A stretch of DNA of 64,000 nt from Eutypella sp. D-1 (GCA_023313575.1 JAJTTP010000036.1:1-64000), one strand, 5' to 3'; positions 1 through 13,959 are shown, counted from the stretch's first letter. Notes: generated by a model not told the origin, from the letters alone. Program-made: numbers and translations.

Positions 1-3000
1 ATAAAAATAATTTAATAAATTAAAATTTTAACGAAACCTTTATAAGTATTTAATTAAATTTATATATCGGCTAATATTATAATTTTTAACCCGACTAATA
101 TTAAATTTTTTCGTTTCGGAAATATAACTTTTTAAGTGTATACATAAGAAATACGTATAAAATATATATCGAATAAATCCGTATTTTATATTTAAATATA
201 TAAACGTTACCGGACCGTATTTAAACGCGTTACTTAATAAAACATAAAATTAAATAAATAATTTAAAAAATAATTTAAAATTTATAATATAATTTTATTA
301 TATAAAATTTTAAACTTTAATATTTTTTTAATAGTACGTAATTTTATTAAGGTTATAAATATTTAATTTAATCCGGTTTAAGCGGTTAATTAAAGTATAA
401 AAATAACGTTTTTAAAATTATAAAGTTAAAATATATTTACTTTTAAAAAGGTTTTAAATTAATTTTTAATTTTATTTAAAAATTATATTATTATTTTTAA
501 AACAAACGCCGGTAAGTTATAGATAACTTTATAAAGTATTAAATTTAATAATTAACATTTAAATAAAAAAGTGATTAAAATTAAAATTTTTATATTAACT
601 TATTTATTAATCTTTATATTTAAATTTTAAAAACATATTATAATTTTAAATTCATTTTAATTAATATTAACGAAAATAATTTAAAAGAAAGTTATTTTTA
701 AAAAAACTCGGGTTTAAACGATTTAAATATAAGCCGCAAAGCTGAAATAAATTAATTTTAAAATTAAAATAATTAAATCGGGGTAATAAATTATAATAAT
801 AATTTTTAAAATTTACTTATAAACGGTTAAAAAAAATAATTATAATTTTTTAACGGCGTAATAATTATTGTAATTAACTTATTTTTTATAAATAATTTTA
901 GACTTTACGCCGTTAAAATAAAACGTTATACCTTAATTAAAAATATTTTAATAAAAACACGGTTAATTTAAAAACTTTTTCGTTAAATATTAAAAAAAGA
1001 ATATTTAAATAATTTTTAAATGCTTAAATAAAGCTTAAAGTAAAAATACAATAAATTCCATTTTATAAGATATAATAATAATCGAAACGTTTTATATAAA
1101 TATCATATTAAAAACTTATTTATAAAATAAAAAGGTTTAATATTACGGTGTAAATTAATTTTTTAAATATAAAAAACGTTTAGACACGTTAATTATAACG
1201 TAATTAAAAATATAATTTAATATTTTATTAATATAATTCTTTTTAATTTATTTTTTTATAAAATATATAAACTTATTAATTATAATATTTATAAACCCGA
1301 TCGAGAAAACAAAAGTTTAAAAATATAAAAGCTTTTAATAACTTATTTACGCAATTAAAAAGATTTAAAATATATATAATATTTACGCATAAAATATATA
1401 AAACTTAAAAGGTTAAAGATATTCGTTAATTACGTTAAAAAAATAATTATTAACGGAATTTTAAAAATAGAATATAAAGCTTATACTTAAACATATGCTA
1501 TTTAACTTATTAATAAAAACGTTTTAAAAAATCGATTATTAAAAGTTTTTTAAAAACGTTTTTAAAATTAATTTAATTAATTTAAAAAATATAATAAATC
1601 CTTTTAATTATTAATAATTAAAAAGAAATATATAAAAAAGCTTTTTAACGTTTTTATAAAAAATAAAAAATAGAAATAAAATTATTATATTTTACGGCGG
1701 TTTAAAGTATAAATTATAACGATTTATTAAAAACAAAATATAAACATAATCGGGATATAAAATAATACCTAAATTTAAAAATAATATTATAAATAAAAAA
1801 TAAAAATCGAAATTATTGTATTTTATATTTATAAACCGAATAAATCTGTTAAAAAAAACAGGTTAAACATTTATTAATAAAATAATTATTATAAAACAAA
1901 AGCCGGTTTATTAAATAATGTATAATTAAAAATAATTTAAACCGTTATATAATTTTATAATATAAGCTAATATATTAATAACAATTTAAAAAGCTTTAAT
2001 AAAACATTTAATTATTAATTTGAAAGTTATTTTAAATATTTTATTTTTAAAATTTAAAAAGTATTTATTATTAATATATGCTTTAATTTTAATTTAATTT
2101 ACGTTTATAATTATAAAGCTTATTTTTTAAATTTAAAAGACGTTATGGAAACGTTAAAAAAAGTTTTTAAAATTAGATTCAAAACGTATATAAATTATTT
2201 AATACAATATATATTTTTAAATATTTATAAAATATAAATTTTAAGCGTTAATAAAGTAATTTTTATAAAAAAGCGTATAGTTTAATAAATAAGGTTTTTA
2301 TTTAAAAAATAATAAAACTTTATTTAAAATAAAAACTTAAACTTTTTTAAATTTATTAAATAAATTAAATAGTTAACGTTTTTAATATATAAAGTTGTTA
2401 AAAAAAAGAATTTTATTTTTAAAAAAAGGATTTATTTTTAAAAAGAATCTCCCGGGTAATTAACCGGGGGGTTAAAATTTAAAAATAAAAAGACTTTTAA
2501 TATAAAAGAAAGAATTTAATAAAGTTTTTAATTTTTAAAAAAGGTTTTATTTTTAATTAAGGTATAAAAAGTAATTACGTATAATTAAAGCATATTGTTA
2601 ATATAAACATTAAAAAAATATAATTAATTTTATAATAAAATATTTAATTTAATTTAAACTTTATTAATTAAAACGATAATAAAAAAATACTTCAAATATT
2701 ATAATTATTAATATTGTAAAAACCGGTTTATTAAAAAAACAATAATTAAAAAAATGTAGTTATAATTAAACCGGGAAATTAAAAAAGAAACGGCACGGAT
2801 TAAAAGAAATTTATACGTAAATTAAAACGTAACGAAAGAATTCGAGGTTTATATATAAATCGTTAAAAAAATAACCAGCTTTAAAAAGCGTACGTTATTT
2901 TAAAAAATAATAAGCTTATTTAAATCAAAAATAAATTATTAATAAAAATATTCTTTTTAATTCCGAAAAGCTTATAATAAAATAAATTTAAAACATTTAA

Positions 3001-3184
3001 CGTTATACGTAATAATTATAACAGTTATTAATTATAAATTTATTAATAAGGTTTTAATAATATTAAGTAAATTTTAAATTTATAAAAATAATTTAATAAA
3101 ACAGTTAAAAATATAACGCGATTTAAAAACATACTTTTTAAAGAATTTATTTATAAAAAACGTAATATAAAAAGTTAAATATAT
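1..3184. other. RIP-degraded AT-rich repeat, unclassified
   Basis: This stretch is extremely AT-rich, with almost no CA or TG dinucleotides, many TA steps and CG kept, which is the RIP signature. All six frames are closed by stops. A short GC patch near 2448-2472 (cccggg and cggggggg runs) resembles the purine-rich remnants seen beside LTRs elsewhere in the window, but I could not match it to an LTR. No RT, integrase or transposase motif could be read with confidence. It is probably another mutated transposon into or beside which Gypsy element A inserted. Confidence 0.6.
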
Positions 3185-3189
3185 AATGA

Positions 3190-3604
3190 TGTTATGGCCT
3201 GACTAGGCCAAGTGGGGGCTGGTAACCTTATTCGTTAGCGGTACTACCGGAAAAATAAAGACGTAAGCCAGCCACATTTAATAAACTATAAGAAAAATTA
3301 TATATGGATCTATTATAATTTATAGATTTAAAGGTATTAATTAGATCCGTTACGATTTAAAGATTTAACATAATTACATATTTTAATATTAGGAATAAAG
3401 GATATAAATAGTATATAATTACGTTTATTACCTTTTTTTTAAATAGTTTTTAAAACTTATTAGTTTATAATATAATTTGGTTATTTAAAGCACTTTTTTT
3501 TTATTATTATTAAACGTGATTATTTATTGCTTAAAACCTTTAGCACTTTTATTAATATAAACCTTTTAACTGGATTAATAGTTAAAAATAAACCGGCCGT
3601 TATA
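3190..3604 (+). repeat. 5' LTR of Gypsy A (U3 type 1)
   Basis: Begins TGTTATGGCC and ends GCCGTTATA; the unmutated form of the end (GCCGTCACA) is seen in the solo LTR at 29609-30039, so the LTR is canonical TG...CA. The first ~170 bp contain a small hairpin (GGCCT-gact-AGGCC, about 3196-3209) and match element C but not element B. From the AGGAATAAAGGATATAAAT block onward it matches all Gypsy LTRs in the window. That block carries the TATA-like ATATAAAT and probably marks the promoter/R region. Confidence 0.93.
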
Positions 3605-3869
3605 TGTTATAAGCTTTTATTTAATAATATTATTAGCTTTAAGTAATATCTGATATTATTTTTTTTTAAGCCAAAACTTTTAATAAGTTATTTAATAATT
3701 GCTCGAACGAATCGAATAAATCGAGCGAACGGTAATTATATTTACGAATTAAAAGGTTATACCTATTAAATTTAAGTTTAAAAAATCTGAACCTTATAAT
3801 AACATTACCCCCGTACGACCTTTTTTTATTATAGCCGCAGTTTACTTATATTAATAACGTTATATACAT

Positions 3870-4560
3870 ATTACGGAAGTTAATAAAATTCTTAATATTA
3901 TATTATGCTTTACCGGAAGGATAGCTTAATGGTTTGAACCTATTTTAAATGCTTTCGTAAAGGTAAAAAAGAAAAAAAGATTTACGGAAATTAAACGCTT
4001 TTTCGAAAAGTATAAGAATTTCGAGGAAAAGGTAAAAACTAATTACGGAAATCTGGATAAAGCCCGAGCCGTTACGTAATAACTTTTAACGTTTAAATAA
4101 AAAAGGGCAGCTTATACGTATGCTGCGTAATTTAAGTAATTTGCCGCTAAAATAAATTAAGTCGATAATAAATCTTTTATCGACACGTTTTATTAAGGAT
4201 TTAAGGATTTAATTAAAAATGAAATTATTACGTAAAATAGATTAGGTGCTTTTAATAAATTTATTACCTTAATAATTAAAATCGATAATAAATAATTTAA
4301 ATAATAACAGGAAAAAAAAGGATATTATATACTTAAAGGATTTAAAGGATATTAAAATAATAAGAATTAAAACCAAAAGCTTACCGATATATTTTATAAA
4401 ACGGCATTAGGATTTATATTATTTAATATAATATAAAAAGATAAACGATAAATTAAATGTTATAATTATAATAAGATAAGATATTTTAAAAAAAAATGTA
4501 AAAGATTTAAATAAAACGGAAACTAAAGACCTGTGCCCGAAAGAAAATAACCTTTTGCCG
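3870..4560 (+). pseudogene. Gag capsid and CCHC zinc knuckle remnant (Gypsy A)
   Basis: Frame reading gives a fungal Gypsy capsid: an LTG..A.WFEP block near 3912, then the ..FEKYKNFEEKV.. and Y..A..F stretches, interrupted by stops. The nucleocapsid knuckle is at 4458-4499 with C-x2-C-x4-H-x4-C spacing; the first and last Cys remain, but the second Cys and the His codons now read Tyr, exactly the TGT/CAT to TAT changes that RIP makes. Gag would package the RNA and bind the integration complex. Not functional. Confidence 0.8.
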
Positions 4561-5539
4561 GTGGAAAAACGTTTAGAATAATCCGTTACGTATACTCGGA
4601 TAGTAATATTTATTAATAAAAATTATAAAAAGTTAAACGATTAACTTAAGCTGTTATAAAACAATAACGTTAATAATAGCAAAACAAATACCTTAATAGC
4701 GATAAAGAAAAAGCTTTTACGGAAGCTTATTACGTAAAAAAAAAGAAAATAAAACGATTAATTAATTAGCTTAAAAAACGATAAAATTATAAATTAAAAA
4801 AGATGTACGGCATTTACGTTAAACGATTTTAACGACGTTTTAAAAAGTAACGATTTAAAATTTACTTATAATAGTTTCGTAATTAGGATAAATTTATTAA
4901 TTAAAAAATTTAAACTCGGATACCGTATTTTTTAAAATACCCTGTTAATTATCGAAAATATAAATGTTATTAATATAAGGAACGAAAACTCGGTATTATT
5001 AACCGAATTAAATAAATGGTTAAGGAAGGATTTAATTTTTTATAACAAGAAAAAGACGAAACCGATTAACGATAATATAAAGAAATTCGGCGTTATTATA
5101 ACCGCGTACCGTACGAATAAAAATAATTAAAAAAAATATCTTACCCCGGAGGATATTAGGTATATTATTATAATAAATGTACCCATTAAACGTTAAAAGC
5201 TATAAAGATCCGGAACGAAATTAAATAATAAGAATACGAAATTTAATGCTGGAAAAATAAGTTATTAAACGTTAACTTATATACGTTTAAAAATTTGCTA
5301 AAAAGAATAACTTTTAATAAAATTAGCCTTAAATATTTTTATAAGGACTTAAAAGCAAAAAAATAATTATATACATAAAAAAAATTTAATAAGGAAAAAC
5401 TTTATAATAACCCGTATAACGCCGTATAAGTTTACGGTAAAGATTTAAAAGGATAAGGCCGTTTATACCAAGGTTATAAAGCGGTATTTTAAGGTTTAAA
5501 AATATAATACGATATTTATAAGCTATTTTAAAAGCTTAA

Positions 5540-8500
5540 AAACGATACGGATATATTATAATACGAATAAAGGTTAAAAATAATTGGTATACCGTTATGG
5601 TAAATAACGGAGTTAACAGTAATTATATAATTTTAAAATTATGTAATAAATTATAATTATTATAAAAGAAAAAATAACATTTTTATAACATAATAAAAGC
5701 TAAAGGTTATATTTTTTAATACGATAAAGGAAAAGTATTACGAAAAACCGATTAATTCGACGTATATATCGAAAGATAAAAATAAAACGTTATTTTCGAT
5801 ATTATGCTTTTAAAAGGATACGATATAATCTTTAAGCAATTATAATTATATCAGTATAATTTATTAATTAATTAAAGAACTGGCCAAATAATATTTCTTT
5901 ATCTTTTAAAAACCGACGATAACTTAGAAAAAAGATCTTAATATTTAACGGATAGCAAGTACGGATATAAGGATATAATAAAAACCTTATTAAAAGGAAT
6001 ACGACGAACTAAAGAAAAAGGATACGAAAAAAGGATTAAACGAATTATCGTATTTATCCGATAACGATTCCGCTTTTTTAATAGTATTTTGGAAAAAGAA
6101 AATACGACGATATTATATATACGTAACGTATTACCATAATATTATTAATACGATAAAATGTTTTGCAAAAAATTTAAAAAAGGATTATTAAACCGTAATA
6201 AATAAAATCACGAGATTATTTTTATAAAAAAAAAGATATTACGATTCCATAAAATTTATAACTTTAACAAAATTAAACTTAAGGAATTACGAGAATACCT
6301 TGAAAATAAGTTAATAAAAGGATATATTTAACGATTAAAATTATTAACAGGATACCTTATTATGTTTATGCTTAAAAAGAACGGCAAATTACGATTAATA
6401 ATCGATTATCGATAATTAAACGAGATTATTATTAAAAACCGAATACCGTTATTATTTATTACTAAAATAAAGGACCGTTTATACGGAGTTAAATAGTTTA
6501 TTACTTTGGATCTTAAGGATAAGTATTACCATATTAAAATTAAACCCGGAAACGAATGGAAAATAGCTTTTAAAACGAAGTACGGCTTATTTAAGTATTT
6601 AATTATATTTTTCGGATTGATTAACGTACCGGCATTATTTTAACGTATAATTAATTACGTATTACGAAAATATTTTAATATTTTCGTTATTTATTATTTT
6701 AACAATATCTTTATTTATTTAAAATTAAAGGAATAGCATAAAAAGCATATATATAAGGTATTATAAATATTATAAAACGTTAACTTATTAATAAAACCCG
6801 AAAAAAGTGTATTTTATATATAAGAAATGGAATTTTTCGGATATATTATTACCCTTAAACATATTAAAATGGACCTTAAAAAAATTGCGATTATTAAGGA
6901 TTGGAAAATACTTATTAATATAAAAAAAATACAGGCTTTTCTTAACTTAGCAAATTATTATCGGAAGTTTATACGACGATTTAAATATATTATAATACCT
7001 TTTACGGAATTAATAAAAAAGGATAAACGGTTTATATGGACTAATAAAATAAACGAATTTTTTAAAAAGTTAAAAAATATTATTATTAACGAACCAGTAT
7101 TTATTATATACGATCTTAAAAAACCCGTTAAGTTAAAAACCGACGCCTTAAATTACGTTTTTAAAGCATAAATTAGATAACGAGATAAAAAAAGAAAATT
7201 ATTCCTTATCGTATTTTATTTTTATAAACTTATTAAAACCGAACTTAATTATTTAATTTACGATAAAAAATTTTTTATTATCGTTAACGCATTTAAGGAA
7301 TTTAAATATTACCTTATAAAAAACATGCATTAAGTTAAAGTTTATACCGATTATAAAAATATTACATATTTTTTTATTACTTAAACCTTTAACGGAAAAC
7401 AGTTACGATACGCCAAGTATTTTACGGAATTCAATTATATTATTATTTATAAAAAAGGATTAAAAAACGGATAAGTAAATATTATCAGCAAATAACTTAT
7501 TATAGAAAAAAAATATATATTAATTAAGCACGCGGGATTCCGATAAACGCTAAAAGGATACCTGGAATAACGATAAATTACTGTTATTAAGATTATTTAA
7601 GATAACTTATATAAGCAAATCGAATAATATAATAACGAATTATTAATAAAGAAATAAATAAAAAAACTATAAATATTACGAAAATTGTAGGAATAATTAA
7701 TATAAAAGATTTATAAATATCTTTTATACGGATATTTAAGAGATTATAAAATTTTTAAACGATTATAACGGATTTATGTATTCGATAAAATAAAATTAAT
7801 AATATAACAAATACGACGATAATATAACATATACGGAAGAATTAAAGTAAGATAATATAAACTTTACGGAGAATTATAACCATTATTAATTAATAAATAA
7901 CTATAAAAGTTTATTATATTTAATTTTATTATTAAGTTACCGATATTAAAAGATTTAATAATATATAACGGTTATAATAGCATATTTGTAATCGTTAACC
8001 GATTTATAAAGTTTTTTTATTTTATCCCGTATAACGAAAATACCGACGTAAAGTAAATAGCATATATTTTTTTACGATATATTATAATAATATACGGCCT
8101 TATATTCGAAATTATTTCCGATAAAGGAATAATATTCGTATCGAAATTTTGGTAAAGTTTTATAATAAGATTAAGATTAAACCTTAAGTTTACGATAATT
8201 TTTAAATTTTAAGTAAACGGATAAATAAAACGAATTAATTAAATATTAAAAACCTATTTTCGATAATATATTAATTATAAATAAAATAACTAGGTAAAGT
8301 GGTTATTTATTGCATAATTAGCTTATAATATAGCTTATTATAAAAATATACGGATAATACCTATTAACGTTAATTTCGGATTTACCCCGGACGTTTACCG
8401 AGATATTTATAAAAAAGGATTAAATAATATTAAAGCTATGTTAATATCGGAATAACTTAAATAATTATATAAAAAAATAAAAGCAAAACTTAAACTTATA

Positions 8501-8945
8501 CGTTAACAAATAAGCAAATATTATAATTAAAAAAGGTTAAAAGGATTAACCTTTTCGGAAAGAGACATAATTTATTTAGTTATAAAAAATATTACGATAA
8601 AACGATTTAATAAAAAACTCGATTATAAGTATATCGGACCGTACCTAATTATTAAAAAAATATCAGAAAATAATTACGAATTAGATTTATTATCAAGAGT
8701 TAAGATTTATTTAATTTTTTATATTTTTTTACTCGAAAACGTAGCGGATATAAACGTTATAAAAGCAGGATAAAATAACGTCGAAATAAAAGCAAATAAA
8801 TACGAAACGGAGAAAATCTTAAACGTGCGAATAAAGGATGGACGAATAAAATATAAAGTTAAATGGAAAGGATATAATAACTTCGAAAATATATAAAAAC
8901 CTGTTAATTATTTAATAAACGCTTAACGCCTTTTAAAAAATTTTC
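5540..8945 (+). pseudogene. Pol remnant: PR-RT-RNaseH-INT-chromodomain (Gypsy A)
   Basis: Protease active site near 5603-5614 reads NNGV where DSGA is expected. RT follows: MFMLKKNGKLRL near 6361, LDLKD.Y near 6511 and the catalytic YxDD box at 6695-6706 now reading YFNN. The longest open piece, 6827-7171, spans the RT thumb (FFGYIIT, QAFL.LANYYRKFI) and start of RNase H (LKTDA). Integrase follows at about 7500-8300, with FEIISDKG and VNG near 8110-8220. A chromodomain is readable at about 8791-8940 (KYKVKWKGY), ending in EN.KPV. Chromodomains of this class direct integration to H3K9-methylated chromatin. Stops and catalytic losses make it inactive. Confidence 0.92.
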
Positions 8946-9627
8946 ATTAACGCCGATAAAAACGTTAATAAAAATAATATCTTAATTAAAATTACCCGAT
9001 ATATTTATCTTAAACTAATTAAAATCCGAAATAACCTTAGGATTTACTAACGTTTTAACAAACCCCGTAAAATACGCATTTTCCGCCCGACGTTTTTTTT
9101 TTTCTAAACTTTTTAACTTTTTTAAAAACTAAAGATTATAACGAACCATTTTTTTTTTACGATGTCGAAAAAACTCCTATAATTTTCGAAAACGTTAAAA
9201 ACGCGTAATAACCTTATTTATTTCCTTTTAAAAACGAAAAAGTCGTTTCTCGGTTACCGCCTCCTTACGTTTTAAACGATTTTATTTATAAACGATGTTT
9301 TAAAAAAAATTAATTAAAATTTTTAAATTATTGCATTACCGTTTGTATAAAATGTAATTTTAATAATAAGTAAAACCTTCGGATATTATGTATTATTTTT
9401 TACGACGAAAATAAAAGGAATAAAGCATAATTTCGAAATTAAAAGATAAAATATAAAAAGTAAAAGCTTTATAACCGTTTTATTAATTAAAACGGCGATA
9501 AGATTTAAAAACACGATCAGTTATAATAAAAAAATAAAAAACATAAGGACGGAAGAAATTTATAAAGAATAAATAAGAGCACGGAAATCAGGTTTTAAGG
9601 ATAAAAACTTTAAAAAGGGAAAGATTA

Positions 9628-10043
9628 TGTTATAACCTGATTAAGCTAAGTGAAGGCTGGTAACCTTATTTATTAACGGTATTGCCGGAAAAATAAAGAC
9701 GTAAGCCAGCCACATTTAATAAGTTATAAAAAAAGCTATATATGGATCCGTTATAATTTATGGATTTAAAAGTATCAGTTAGATCCGTTACGATTTAAGG
9801 ATTTAATACAATTATATATTTTAATGTTAAAAATAAAGAATATAAATAATATATAATTACGCTTATTACCTTTTTTTTAAATAGTTTTTAAAGCTTACCA
9901 GTTTATAATATAATTTAATTACTTAAAGCACTTTTTTTTTTATTATTACCAAACGTGACTATTTATTATTTAAAACCCTTAGCACTTTTACTAATATAAA
10001 CCCCTCGATTGGACTAATAGTTAGGAATAGACCGGCCGTTATA
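9628..10043 (+). repeat. 3' LTR of Gypsy A
   Basis: Matches the 5' LTR end to end, with differences that are nearly all C/T or G/A (for example TGGCCTGACTAGG versus TAACCTGATTAAG), as expected for RIP acting separately on the two LTRs. Followed directly by the second copy of the aatga duplication. Confidence 0.93.
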
Positions 10044-10048
10044 AATGA

Positions 10049-12555
10049 AAGAAATATAACGAAAAATTAATAAATTTATAATTAAATTAAAATTATTATT
10101 ACTAAAATAAACTTTTTAATATCGTTTTAATATAAATAGCTTTTTTAAACGTTATAAATCGAAAATCATAATATATAATTATTTTTAAAATATTAATAAC
10201 TTTAAAACTATATACGCCGTTATTTTTATTATACGTATTTTTTAAACAGTTATAACGATTACGGCGTAATACGATTTAAAAATAAATTAAATAAATATAA
10301 TTTAAACGTTTTTTATCGTTAAAAGAAACTTAAAGATTTTGTAACCTATAAGTTATTAAATAGGTTTAAAAAGCTTAAAACAGTAATAAAATTAAAACGT
10401 GCTTTTTATAAGTTTAAAAACTTGCTTTTATTATAACATAAAAGATTTATAATTATTTTAAAAACATTAAAGTTTACAATATTATTAAAAAAGTTATACT
10501 TTTTTTATACTTTAAATAAATAAGTAATTACTATTTTTTAAATAAATAATATATTATTAATATATTATAAAAAGTAACAATTTTAAATTAAACAAATTAT
10601 TTTAATTTTAAACAGAATTTATTAATTTTTAAAAATCCGTATAATTAAGAATTATAAAACAAAAATTTACTTAATTTATAATATTTATATCGAAAAAGTT
10701 CGAACTACGTTTTAATTTAAATAATAAATTTTAAACTTTTTATATTTTAATAAAGATAAAAGAATTCGAAAAAAATTAAAATAAACGTTAAAGTTAAAAA
10801 TTAAATAATATTAATAACATATTAAATCGATTATTTATACGGTTATTATAATACGGGTAAATATTATATACATAACTTTAACGTTATCCCGATTTTTAAA
10901 AAATGGTTTTTAAAAATATATAAAAATAACCGATTAAATAATTAAATATTTATATTATATTAAATATTTAAAGATCGGGTATAAAGGTACGAATTTAAAA
11001 ACGTAAACGTTATTAATTATAAATAATGCCTTTTATACCGATAACTTTAAAATTAAAAAATTAATTTAAAAATATATTATTATTTTATTTATTAAACCGA
11101 TTATTTAAAAAATAATACGTTAAATTATTATTATAACCTTTAATATTAAAACCGAGTTTTTAATTTTTAAATATATAGTAAAAAAGGTTATAACGTTTTA
11201 AAAGTTATTTATAAATTTTCATTTAAACTTAAAAAGAAATTTTAAAAACTTCTTTATAATAATTAATAAACGATTAAGTTAATAATAAATAAAAATAAAA
11301 GAATTATTATAAAGCTATATTATATAAATATATCAAATATATAATTAAAATAAAATAAATCTTTTTTTTAAATTATTTATTTAATTATTAATTAAATACT
11401 TAATAATAAGTTAATTAAATTATTAAATAAATAAAAGTTTAAATATCTTAAAACGTTTTTAAATTTTTAAAATATATAATAAATTAAAAACGAAATCATA
11501 ATAATTAATAAAAGAAAATAATAAAGTAATAAAATTAATAACAAGCTATAACCTTAAACTTTATAAACGTTTTAAAAAGTATTTACGTATATAGAATTTA
11601 TTTATTTTTAAATAAAAACCCCGATTAAAAATCGGCAAAATTTATGTTTTTACCGTTTATCTTTTTTAAGTTTTTTTTTATTATTATTTTTATCGTTTGT
11701 TTCATTTTTTTCGGAAAATAAAAGCTTTTAAAAAAGCTTTTTTCCCCGGAAAAAATAAAATCGGTGCCGGCGCCGGTATTATCATTATCGTTATTATTGT
11801 TATTCTTTTTAAAAAAAGCAATAAAAAAAAAGGGCCTGGGGTGTTAAAATTATCTTTATTATTTTTATTATTTTCTTTAAAAAGAAAATACTTTTTTTAC
11901 CGGAAAAAAACATTTTATTATTATCGTTATTAAAACCCGGGCCGTTTTTAATAATTATTTCCCGAAAAAATCCCGGACAACCGGGTAATAATATTTAATT
12001 ATTTATATACGTTATAATTAATAGGGTTAATAATAAAATAAATAATAAAACGGTAAATTAAATTAAATATATTTTCCGGCTTACTTTAATAAAATTAATA
12101 AACCGTATAATATTTTAAAAACTTTATACATTACGGTTTATAATAATAATTACGGTTAATATTAAAATATTAACCGGTATTATAACCGGTTATTATATTA
12201 TATATATAATTTAAATAAAAATTATAATAAATAATTACAATAATAAAACGTTTACGATAATTACGGTAATTACCGGCCGAGAAAACCGGGGCAACCGGGG
12301 GGCCGGTAATAAAAGCCGGAATAGAAATTAAAGCCGGTATAAAGGTTAAAGCCGGGGCCGGGTAAAAAGCCGGGCGGGAATACTGTATAAACCGGGCGGC
12401 AAAGCGGTTTTAAATTAATGTAATACATAAAATATAAACGTAAATTAAAACGACCGAAAAAACGTTAAAAAAATAATTATATAAAACGTAAATTATTATT
12501 ATTATTATTAATTATTAATGATAATAACGTAATTAATTATATTTATTAAATAAAT
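10049..12555. other. RIP-degraded AT-rich repeat with a G/C-tract patch
   Basis: No gene or LTR boundary recognised. Composition is RIP-like. From about 11,755 to 12,415 the DNA keeps many CCGG/GGCCGG runs, including four close copies of AAAGCCGG-like units between 12,308 and 12,372. CC, GG and CG are poor RIP targets, so a GC-rich precursor would leave exactly such a residue. The short open frame at 11697-11933 is low-complexity and not credible as a gene. Confidence 0.5.
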
Positions 12556-12956
12556 TATAACGGCTGGTTTATTCTTAACTATTAATCCAATTAAGGGGTT
12601 TATATTAATAAAAGTGCTAGGGGTTTTAAGCAATAAATAGTTACGTTTAATAATAGAATAAAAATGCTTTAAATAATTAAATTATATTATAAACTAATAA
12701 GCTTAAAAATTATTTAAAAAAGTGGAAATAAACGTAGTTATATATTATTTATATCCTTTATTCCTGACACCGGAATGTGATGTTAGATGTTGGATCGTTA
12801 GGATAGCTGGTTATCCCAGCTATCCTGGATATCCTCCTTGTTACGTGACCTAAGTATGGCTTATCTTATCGTGGCTGTCCCTTCCAGTGCCATGGTCAGG
12901 GATTTCTGGTTTGTGCCAATCCTATTTAGGCCTAATGACCTAGCCAGGTCATAACA
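12556..12956 (-). repeat. Solo Gypsy LTR, half RIPped and half intact
   Basis: Reading the minus strand it starts TGTTATGACCTGG and ends GCCGTTATA, like the LTRs of elements A-C. The part shared with the other LTRs (12556-12765) is heavily AT-converted; the U3 part (12766-12956), which has no close relative in this window, keeps normal composition with frequent CA and TG. The intact part holds a stem-loop with arms GGATAGCTGG / CCAGCTATCC (12810-12834). No interior sequence is present and I find no 5-bp target-site duplication (taaat versus ttatt), so an end may be eroded or rearranged. Confidence 0.85.
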
Positions 12957-13219
12957 TTATTATTATTTTACGATATAACGGTATAATATATAATAAAAAT
13001 AATATAAATAATAATAATAATGTTTATAATATTTTATTATTAAAATTTAATTATACCGTACGCGTTACGAAATAATTATATAATTATTATAATAACTATT
13101 TTAATATTTGTTATAATTTATTTTATTAAACGCATTAATTAAATTAAAATAAAATAACGTAACGGTAATATTATAAATTTATGCCGTTTTTATTATGTTA
13201 ATAATTAATTTAATTATTA
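12957..13219. other. AT-rich spacer between solo LTR and Gypsy B
   Basis: RIP-like AT-rich DNA of about 260 bp without recognisable features, ending in the target site attcc of element B. Confidence 0.5.
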
Positions 13220-13224
13220 ATTCC

Positions 13225-13656
13225 TGTTATAACCGGTCGGGCCATTAGGCCTAATGGGGCTAAAACATAACAAGAAAAAATCCCTGACTCAAGTTCTGGA
13301 AAAAGAGATAGCCACATTAAAATAAGCCATATACGCCACATAACCAGGAAAGATCGGTTAAATCGGTAATAATCTTAACGATATTAAATTATTATATTCG
13401 AATGCGATCTTAACGATTTAATAATAACCATATATTTTAATATTAGGAATAAAAGATATAAATAATATATAATTACGCTTATTACCTTTTTTTTAAATAA
13501 TTTTTAAACTTATTAGCTTATAATATAACTTAATTACTTAAAGCTTTTTTTTTTTTTTATTATTAAACGTAATTACTTATTATTTAAAACTTTAACATTC
13601 TTATTAATATAAACCCCTTAATTGGACTAATAATTAGGAATAAACCAGCCGTTATA
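13225..13656 (+). repeat. 5' LTR of Gypsy B (U3 type 2)
   Basis: Starts TGTTATAACCGGTCGG and carries a perfect 16-bp palindrome, CCATTAGGCCTAATGG, at 13242-13257. The first ~190 bp are unlike the U3 of elements A and C except for the terminal TGTTAT; from AGGAATAAAAGATATAAAT on it matches them. The same U3 type is seen in the solo LTR at 29609. Confidence 0.93.
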
Positions 13657-13959
13657 CGTTATAAGCTTTTATTTAATAATATTATTAACTTTAAGTAATA
13701 TCCGATAAAATGTTTTTTTTAAATTAAAAACCTTAATAAATTATTAAATTATTACTTAAATAAATCGAACGAATCGAGTAAACGGCAATTATAGCCGTAA
13801 CTTAAAGGATTACACCCGTTAAATTTAAGCTTAAAAAACCTAGACCTTATAATGGTATTACCCCCGTATAACCCTTTTTTATTATAGCCGCGGCCTATTT
13901 ATATTAATAACGCCATATATTAACCGAAAAAGCCGATAAAATTCTCGATATTACCTTAT

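Larger units (their letters stand above)
3190..10043 (+). mobile_element. Ty3/Gypsy chromovirus A, full length, RIP-inactivated
   Basis: Complete LTR retrotransposon of about 6.85 kb with two ~415 bp LTRs and a perfect 5-bp target-site duplication (aatga at 3185-3189 and 10044-10048). Mutated coding order is gag, CCHC knuckle, protease, reverse transcriptase, RNase H, integrase, GPY/F region, chromodomain, which is the order of fungal chromoviruses. A purine-rich tract (about 9613-9627) precedes the 3' LTR. The gag-pol frame is destroyed by dozens of stops, mostly where CAA/CAG/CGA/TGG codons would be expected, so the element cannot move by itself. Elements B and C are close relatives in gag-pol. 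Confidence 0.95.

Noticed and set aside
11697..11933. 78-codon open frame in AT-rich DNA
   Set aside because: Low-complexity Ile/Lys/Phe translation from mutated DNA; no family match by eye.
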